The notes beneath the pieces are model-generated. The model was not told where the DNA came from and searched no databases. It saw only the letters and a program-made list of their open reading frames with translations. The translations under genes and the position numbers were made by a program. DNA of 64,000 nucleotides from AC-32 sp963821495 (GTDB taxonomy: Bacteria; Actinomycetota; Thermoleophilia; Gaiellales; Gaiellaceae): the NCBI GenBank assembly GCA_963821495.1, contig CAWGEA010000003.1, forward strand, positions 62,001 through 126,000, given 5' to 3'. Of this stretch, positions 57,977 through 64,000 are shown one piece after another. Position 1 is the first letter of the stretch, and every line of letters starts with the position of its first letter.

Positions 57977-59464
57977 TCAACGACGTAACAGTTGGCGCAA
58001 CGAGCGCTCAGGGCGTCCGTTTCCCTGCGGCGCCGCGCCGACCCCGTACTCGTCCCACCGTTCGTCGACCAGGCGCCGCACCTCGTCGCTCATCGTGATC
58101 TCCTCCGGCCAGGGCCGCGCGCCCTCGGCGGGGCCCTTGTGCGTCGCGTCGATGCCGAGCTTGCCACCGTAGAACTGCAGCGTCGGCGCGTGGTCGAGGT
58201 GGTCGAGCGGGCCCTCGCTGATCAGCACGTCGCGTTTCGGATCGACGTTGGCGCCGACGCGGAAGAACACGTTCTCGTAGTCGTGCACGTCGACCCACTC
58301 GTCCACGACCACGACCGCCTTCGTCAGGCTGAGGAGGCCGAGCCCCCAGATCGCGTGCATCACCTTCTGCGCATGGCCGGGGTAGCTCTTGCGGATCGAG
58401 ACGATGCAGCAGTTGTGGAAGGCGCCCGCGACCGGCAGGTCGTAGTCGACGATCTCGGGCACGCTCATGCGGATCGCCGGCAGGAAGATGCGCTCGGTCG
58501 CCTTGCCGAGCCAGGCGTCCTCGGCCGGCGGCTTGCCGACGACGATCGACGGATAGATCGCGTCGCGCCGCATCGTCATGGCCGTGACGTGGAAGACCGG
58601 GAACTCCTCCGGCGGCGTGTAGTAGCCGGTGTGGTCTCCGAAGGGCCCTTCCTCGGCGAGCTCGTCCTTGGCGATGTAGCCCTCGAGCACGATCTCCGCG
58701 TTGGCCGGGACCTCGAGGTCGACGGTCTTCGCCTTGACGAGCTCGACCGCCTCCCCGCGCAGGAAGCCCGCGAGCATCAGCTCGTCGACGTGCTTGGGCA
58801 ACGGCGCGCACGCGGCGTACGCGGTGACGGGATCGAGGCCGAGCGCGACCGCGACCTCGAGCTTTCCGTCCGTCATCAGGTAGTCGGCCCGGCCGTCCTT
58901 GTGGATCTGCCAGTGCATCGCGGTCGTGCGCTCGTCGAGCACCTGCAGGCGATACATGCCGACGTTGCGCCCGCCCGTGCGCGGGTCCTTCGTGATCACC
59001 GCGGGGAGCGTGATGAAGGGCGCGGCGTCGCCCGGCCAGCAGGTCTGGATCGGGAGCCGGCGCAGGTCGACCTCGTCACCCTGCAGCACGACCTCCTGCG
59101 CAGGCCCGGAGCGGACGCTCTTCGGCTGCGAGTCGGCGATCGACTTCAGCTTCTTCAGGCCACGGACCTTCTCGGCGAGGCCCTGAGGCGGCTGCATCTC
59201 GAGCACGTCGCCGAGGCGGCGGCCGACGTCGTCGAGGCTCGGCGCGTCGAAGGCGAGGCACATCCGCCGTTCGGTGCCGAACTGGTTGATCAGCAGCGGG
59301 TGCTGCGACCTCGGGTTCTCGAACAGGAGCGCCGGCCCGCCGCTCTTGACGACCCGGTCGACGATCTCGGTGATCTCGAGGTGAGGGTCGACCTCGGCCG
59401 GGACGCGAACGAGCTCGCCCTCGCGCTCGAGGAGCGCGATCCAGTCGCGGAGGTCACGCGTCAT
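57977..59464 (-). CDS. ubiD: UbiD family decarboxylase
   Basis: 495 residues from ATG 59464, which overlaps the cyclase stop (ATGA). Full-length UbiD fold: PFITLPAVITKDPRTGGRNV, GMYRLQVLDERTTAMHWQIH, EEGPFGDHTGYYTPPEEFPV (the E-x-P-F-G-D/E loop) and MRRDAIYPSIVVGKPPAEDA, with cofactor-binding Arg/Glu positions conserved. It needs prenyl-FMN from UbiX (54565-55161). In futalosine-type quinone biosynthesis a UbiD homologue (MqnL-like) removes the aromatic carboxylate; assigned by linkage, so inference. Confidence 0.93.
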   Translation of the reverse strand: MTRDLRDWIALLEREGELVRVPAEVDPHLEITEIVDRVVKSGGPALLFENPRSQHPLLINQFGTERRMCLAFDAPSLDDVGRRLGDVLEMQPPQGLAEKVRGLKKLKSIADSQPKSVRSGPAQEVVLQGDEVDLRRLPIQTCWPGDAAPFITLPAVITKDPRTGGRNVGMYRLQVLDERTTAMHWQIHKDGRADYLMTDGKLEVAVALGLDPVTAYAACAPLPKHVDELMLAGFLRGEAVELVKAKTVDLEVPANAEIVLEGYIAKDELAEEGPFGDHTGYYTPPEEFPVFHVTAMTMRRDAIYPSIVVGKPPAEDAWLGKATERIFLPAIRMSVPEIVDYDLPVAGAFHNCCIVSIRKSYPGHAQKVMHAIWGLGLLSLTKAVVVVDEWVDVHDYENVFFRVGANVDPKRDVLISEGPLDHLDHAPTLQFYGGKLGIDATHKGPAEGARPWPEEITMSDEVRRLVDERWDEYGVGAAPQGNGRPERSLRQLLRR

Positions 59465-61899
59465 CGCGGTGAGTCTAGGCAACGGGCCGCGAGCGCCAAG
59501 GCTTCCTCCTCGGGCAGCGCCGCACCCTCCGCCCACGCGCGGTCGAATGCCGCGTCGCCGAGATCGCGACGGAGGGCGACGACGGTGTGCTCGAAGCCCG
59601 CCGGGTCCCAACGCGGCAGGCGAAGTTCCCTGAACACGCGAGCGGAGGCTGCGAGGATCCGCGCCGAATCAGCACGAGCTGCGCTTGCCGCCGCCACCTC
59701 CTGGAGCAGCTCGGGCATGACGCCGCGCTGGCCGAGCTCCCGGCAGAGACCAAGCGCCCGCAGGAGGAGGTGACGAGCGGCGCGCCGATCGCCGGCGCGG
59801 CTCGCCGACTCGCCCGCGAGCAGCGCCGAGTAGAGCGCGTTGGTCGGTACGTAGGGCTCCTCGACCAGTGCGAGGGCCTCCTCGCTGAGGCGACGGGCCT
59901 GCACGAAGTCGCCGGCGCGAAACTCGACCGCCGCCAGGTTCGAGAGAGCGTGGTTGATGCCGGACGGCTCCCCGAGCGTCCGTCGCGCTGCCAGCGCCTC
60001 GCCTCCCAGCCGCCGCGCCTCTTCGAAGTCTCCGGCTTCCGCGAGCATGGCTGCGGCATCGGCGAGGGTCGCCGGAAAGTGCCGCTCGGGGCTGAGCTCA
60101 CGAAGCCGGGGAAGAAGCTCGAGCTTGAGGCGAAGCCCCTCGGCGGGATCGCCGAAGGACCGGAACAGCTCGCTCGCGGTAAGGAGGCCCAACGCGCGCG
60201 CATCCGGCGGCGCCTTGGGCGCCTCCGCCACCGCCCACCGCGCCCAGCGCAGCGCTTCGGTGGCGAGACCCTGCGCGATCCAGAAGTACCAGAGGCCGTC
60301 CAGGATTCGAAAGCCGCCTTCGACGTAGCCCCGGCCCGCGAGCCACTCGAGCGCGCCGCGGAGGTTGTCGATCTCCGCGGTCAGCCGCGCCGTCGCGTCT
60401 GCATCGCCATGCCTCATCGGCAGCTCGAGCCGCTCGACCAGCTCCGCATGCCAGTCCGCGTGCCGACGCGCGACCTCCTCCCGCTCCTCCAGCGCGTCGA
60501 GAAACTCGGCGGCGAACTCCCGAATCGTCTCGAGCATCCAGAAGCGCTCGCCCGTCCGGCGGACGAGGCTCTTGTCCGTCAGCCCCTGCAGCGTCTCGAC
60601 GTCGGCCCCGCACACGTCCTCCGCCGCCTCGAGCGACCAGCCGCCGGAGAAGACGGCAACACGTGAGAACAACCGCTTCTCCTCCTCGGAGAGCAGGTCG
60701 CGAGACCATTCGATCGTCGCGCGCAGCGTCTGCTGGCGAGGCTCCGCGCCTCGGCCTCCCCACAGGAGGTCGAGGCGCCCGGAAAGCCGCTCGAGGAGCT
60801 GGCGAGGAGAGAGCGCCGCAGCTCGTGCAGCGGCGAGCTCGACGGCGAGCGGGAGGTTGTCCAGCCGCCGGCAGAGCTCGGCAACGGCCTCGTCGCGGTC
60901 GACACCCGCGCGCGCGCAGAAGAGCTCGACCGCATCGGGCTCCTCGAGCGGCTCGATCGGATAGGCGACCTCACCTCGCACGCGCAGGAGCTCCCGGCTC
61001 GTGACCAGCAAGCGCAGGTTCGGGCAGCTCTCGAGCAGCGTGGCGAGCTCGGGCGCGGCGTCGACCACCTGTTCGAGGTTGTCGAGCAGCAACAGCAGCT
61101 CGCGTTCGCCGATGTGCTCGGCCAGGGCGGCCCTGGCCCCGAGTGTCTGGCCGACTGTCTGGCCGACCAGCTCGGGATCGCGAAGGGAGGCGAGGCCGAC
61201 CCAGAAGACGCCGTTCTTGAACTCGGGGACGAGCTCCGCCGCCACCTCGATCGCCAACCTCGTCTTCCCCGTGCCTCCCGGGCCACTCAGCGTCACGAGC
61301 CGGGCGCCGTCCCTCAGGAGCGACACGACCTCGCCCTTCTCGCGCTCGCGACCGACGAACGAGCTCGCCGGACTCGGGAGGTTCGTGTTGGAGATCGTCT
61401 TCAGCGGTGGGAACGACTCCCGGCCGAGCTGGAAGATCCACACAGGCTCGGCGAAGTCCTTCAGCCGGTGCTCGCCGAGGTCGAGCACGTCCACGTCGAC
61501 GAGCTCCCGCGTGCGCCTCGAGAGGAGCACCTGCCCGCCGTGGCCGGCCGCGCCGATGCGCGCACCGAGATGGACGTCGAGCCCGACGTAGCCCTCGGCG
61601 GTCACCTCGGGCACGCCGGTGTGCACACCCATCCGCACGCGCACCGGCCCTGACGCAAGGCGAGCCCGCGCGGCACCGGCCGCCTTCACCGCCTCGGCCG
61701 CATCTGGGAAGGCGTAGAAGAAGGCGTCGCCCTGCGTGTCGACCTCGATCCCGCCGTGGCGCGCGAAGGCCTCCCGCAGCGTGCGCCGGTGCTCGGCCAG
61801 GGCATCCGCATAGGCGTCGCCGAGCTCGTGCAGGAGGCGCGTCGAGCCCTCGATGTCCGTGAAGAGGAAGGTGACCGTCCCGCGCGGCAGCTCGCGCAC
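59461..61899 (-). CDS. Adenylate/guanylate cyclase domain fused to NTPase and TPR domain
   Basis: 812 residues. Class III cyclase domain first (about 1-160): VTFLFTDIEGSTRLLHELGD, VDTQGDAFFYAFPDAAEAV, RVRMGVHTGVPEVTAEGYVG, with the two metal-binding Asp residues. Then an AP-ATPase/STAND core with LVTLSGPGGTGKTRLAIEVA (Walker A) and ELLLLLDNLEQVVDAAPELA (Walker B), LPLAVELAAARAAALSPRQL, and a long TPR-like C-terminus (ALRWARWAVAEAPKAPPDAR, DFEEARRLGGEALAARRTLG). No LuxR HTH is present. Probable cytoplasmic signal sensor producing a cyclic nucleotide; target unknown. Overlaps ubiD by ATGA. Confidence 0.9.
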   Translation of the reverse strand: MRELPRGTVTFLFTDIEGSTRLLHELGDAYADALAEHRRTLREAFARHGGIEVDTQGDAFFYAFPDAAEAVKAAGAARARLASGPVRVRMGVHTGVPEVTAEGYVGLDVHLGARIGAAGHGGQVLLSRRTRELVDVDVLDLGEHRLKDFAEPVWIFQLGRESFPPLKTISNTNLPSPASSFVGREREKGEVVSLLRDGARLVTLSGPGGTGKTRLAIEVAAELVPEFKNGVFWVGLASLRDPELVGQTVGQTLGARAALAEHIGERELLLLLDNLEQVVDAAPELATLLESCPNLRLLVTSRELLRVRGEVAYPIEPLEEPDAVELFCARAGVDRDEAVAELCRRLDNLPLAVELAAARAAALSPRQLLERLSGRLDLLWGGRGAEPRQQTLRATIEWSRDLLSEEEKRLFSRVAVFSGGWSLEAAEDVCGADVETLQGLTDKSLVRRTGERFWMLETIREFAAEFLDALEEREEVARRHADWHAELVERLELPMRHGDADATARLTAEIDNLRGALEWLAGRGYVEGGFRILDGLWYFWIAQGLATEALRWARWAVAEAPKAPPDARALGLLTASELFRSFGDPAEGLRLKLELLPRLRELSPERHFPATLADAAAMLAEAGDFEEARRLGGEALAARRTLGEPSGINHALSNLAAVEFRAGDFVQARRLSEEALALVEEPYVPTNALYSALLAGESASRAGDRRAARHLLLRALGLCRELGQRGVMPELLQEVAAASAARADSARILAASARVFRELRLPRWDPAGFEHTVVALRRDLGDAAFDRAWAEGAALPEEEALALAARCLDSPR

Positions 61900-61913
61900 G
61901 GATGGATGATCGC

Positions 61914-62048
61914 CTAGCGCCGGTGTCTAAGCCACTTCGTCAGCTCGCCCAGAACGATCACGCTGAGGAAGATCAGGCCGACGACGAGCATCGCCTTGAT
62001 GACGTCGAGGCCCTCTTCGGCCGCGGTCTTCGCAGCGAGCGGAAGCAT
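61914..62048 (-). CDS. 44-residue single-span membrane protein
   Basis: From ATG 62048: MLPLAAKTAAEEGLDVIKAM then LVVGLIFLSVIVLGELTKWL and a basic end RHRR. One transmembrane helix with an Arg/His tail (positive-inside). The frame is open from start to stop (TAG 61914-61916) and fills most of the gap between the cyclase gene and the hypothetical gene at 62059. Likely a real small membrane protein; function unknown. Confidence 0.6.
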   Translation of the reverse strand: MLPLAAKTAAEEGLDVIKAMLVVGLIFLSVIVLGELTKWLRHRR

Positions 62049-62058
62049 CGGCGCGACT

Positions 62059-62522
62059 CTACCCGACCCGCCGCCGGTGTTTGCCCAGGGCCCGCTCCGC
62101 CTCTGGGCCCGGCCGCCAGCTCAGGCGCGCGTCCCGGCCGCGGCCGAGCGTCGCCGCCGTCGCCGCCCAGGCCTCGCCGTCGCCCGGGAGCCCGTCGGCG
62201 CGCAGCTGCGCGCAGAGCGAGATCAGTGCCGCCAGGTCGCTCACCGCCTCCACCGGGCCTGCCTCGGCGACGCGGACGAGCCCGTGCGCGTAGAGGTAGT
62301 CGCCGAGCAGCAGCGCGGTGTCGGCGTCGTCCGGCTCGAACAGGCGCGGGCGGCCGTAGTGCAGGAGGTACCCCTCGTAGATCGTCTCGAGGCCGAGCGC
62401 GTAGCGCGCCTCCCCGAGCGGCGAGAACACCGGGTCGTGCTCGGGGTCGGAGCTGAGCGTCTGCTCCCACAGCCGGCTCTCCTGCGCGGCCTCGCGCGCG
62501 ATCGTCTCCCAGACGTCGACCG

Positions 62523-62532
<10 letters not shown>
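62059..62532 (-). CDS. Conserved hypothetical protein, polyprenyl-synthase-like helices
   Basis: 157 residues from ATG 62532, 10 bases inside the end of hemB. All-helical sequence (REAAQESRLWEQTLSSDPEH, SDLAALISLCAQLRADGLPG). ALLLGDYLYAHGLVRVAEAG resembles the LLGDYLFARAF helix of polyprenyl diphosphate synthases such as the enzyme at 52980-53888, but the DDxxD motifs are absent, so it is not an active prenyl synthase by itself. It may be a small partner subunit, by analogy with heterodimeric heptaprenyl synthases; inference only. Confidence 0.65.
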
Positions 62533-63485
<953 letters not shown>

Positions 63486-63534
63486 CGCGGACCTTCGGTG
63501 CGCGATCTTCGGCGAAACCAGACGCGTAGCGTGC

Positions 63535-64000
63535 TCACGCCAACAATCTACGCGCTCCCACCCGTGCGAGACCGCCGAAGATCCCGCCGAGGAGGAGCAG
63601 CCAGAGCATCTGCCGCGCGACCTCCGGCCAGGGACTGAGGTCGTAGAGCGCGGAGCGGAAGAAGCGCACCGCATGGGCGAACGGCAGCGCGTCGCTCAGC
63701 CAGCCGGCCGGCGGCACGACCTCCGCCGGGATCAGCCCGAGGAAGACGATCGGCATCACGACGAGGATCGCGACCAGGGACGCCGAGCGCGCCTCCCGTG
63801 CCAGCGCGCCGAGCAGCGCGCCGAGGGCGCCGAGCGCGCCTCCGGCCACCACCAGCCCGACGACGAGCAGCGGCAGCCGGCGCCAGGGCTCTCCGCCCGT
63901 GACGCCGCCGACCTCGATCACCACCCCGAAGGCGAGCGCGATCGCCAGCCCGAGCGCGAGGGCGACGACCGCGGCCAGCGCAACCTTCGACCAGACGAGC
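63535..64000 (-). CDS. ABC-2 type transporter permease, C-terminal part (cut by window edge)
   Basis: About 154 residues visible, open to the window end. LAAVVALALGLAIALAFGVV, GALGALGALLGALAREARSA, SLVAILVVMPIVFLGLIPAE and DALPFAHAVRFFRSALYDLS are the C-terminal membrane helices and the conserved F-L-S/G-x-x-x-x-P region of ABC-2 permeases (drug or polysaccharide export). The N-terminal helices and the ATPase gene lie outside the window. Stops 50 bases upstream of hemB. Confidence 0.85.
   Translation of the reverse strand, partial: LVWSKVALAAVVALALGLAIALAFGVVIEVGGVTGGEPWRRLPLLVVGLVVAGGALGALGALLGALAREARSASLVAILVVMPIVFLGLIPAEVVPPAGWLSDALPFAHAVRFFRSALYDLSPWPEVARQMLWLLLLGGIFGGLARVGARRLLA

Overview
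The window is very GC-rich, densely packed bacterial chromosome, probably from an actinobacterium. My best guess is the class Thermoleophilia (Gaiellales/Solirubrobacterales-like). The reasons are the codon bias, GTG starts, 1-4 base stop/start overlaps, a HRDC-tailed UvrD2-type helicase, futalosine-type menaquinone genes and many AC-ATPase and cell-surface genes. No rRNA, tRNA, phage or transposase was recognised. The taxonomic call is inference.

Layout. 1-21 kb is a cell-surface glycan region: glycosyltransferases, three ATP-grasp enzymes, two SDR epimerases, a Wzx-like flippase, an O-antigen ligase-like protein and secreted proteins with FlgD-like Ig domains. Inside it sit an eIF2B-like gene, a DHA2 efflux pump with its TetR regulator, and an oligopeptide-binding lipoprotein. 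21-28 kb is one tightly overlapping minus-strand operon: flavoprotein, class I fumarase (two subunits), phosphosulfolactate synthase (ComA), APS reductase, APS kinase, sulfate adenylyltransferase, DUF202 and a TauE-type exporter. It makes sulfite but carries no sulfite reductase, so the sulfite probably goes into a sulfonate. 28-31 kb holds a methyltransferase, a small secreted protein, an iron-type alcohol dehydrogenase and a LysR regulator with a perfect operator palindrome. 31-43 kb is a second glycan block (initiating sugar transferase, AsnB, DUF354 protein, CapD-type dehydratase, DegT aminotransferase), plus UvrD2, DedA and a phosphodiester glycosidase. 42.8-45.1 kb holds two overlapping radical SAM genes.

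45.6-49.8 kb is the most unusual part. Nine copies of a short repeat (core CGGGAATGTCACCCG), all in the same orientation, divide the DNA into units of about 0.1-0.7 kb. Most units hold one small gene or a broken one, on either strand: lipoprotein, SRPBCC, cupin, frameshifted cupin, Arg-rich mini-proteins, a small membrane protein. A frameshifted GNAT gene follows the last repeat. The region has visibly lower GC and looks like an integron-style cassette array, although the repeat is not a classical attC and no integrase is present.

51-64 kb is core metabolism: MqnA, polyprenyl diphosphate synthase, MenG/UbiE methyltransferase, UbiX and UbiD (menaquinone by the futalosine route) interleaved with a Bacillus-type QcrABC menaquinol:cytochrome c reductase, then a cyclase-ATPase-TPR regulator, HemB and an ABC-2 permease cut by the window end.

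Several overlapping genes lack ATG/GTG/TTG where their family starts, but have an in-frame CTG inside the preceding stop (CTGA), which suggests regular use of CTG starts.
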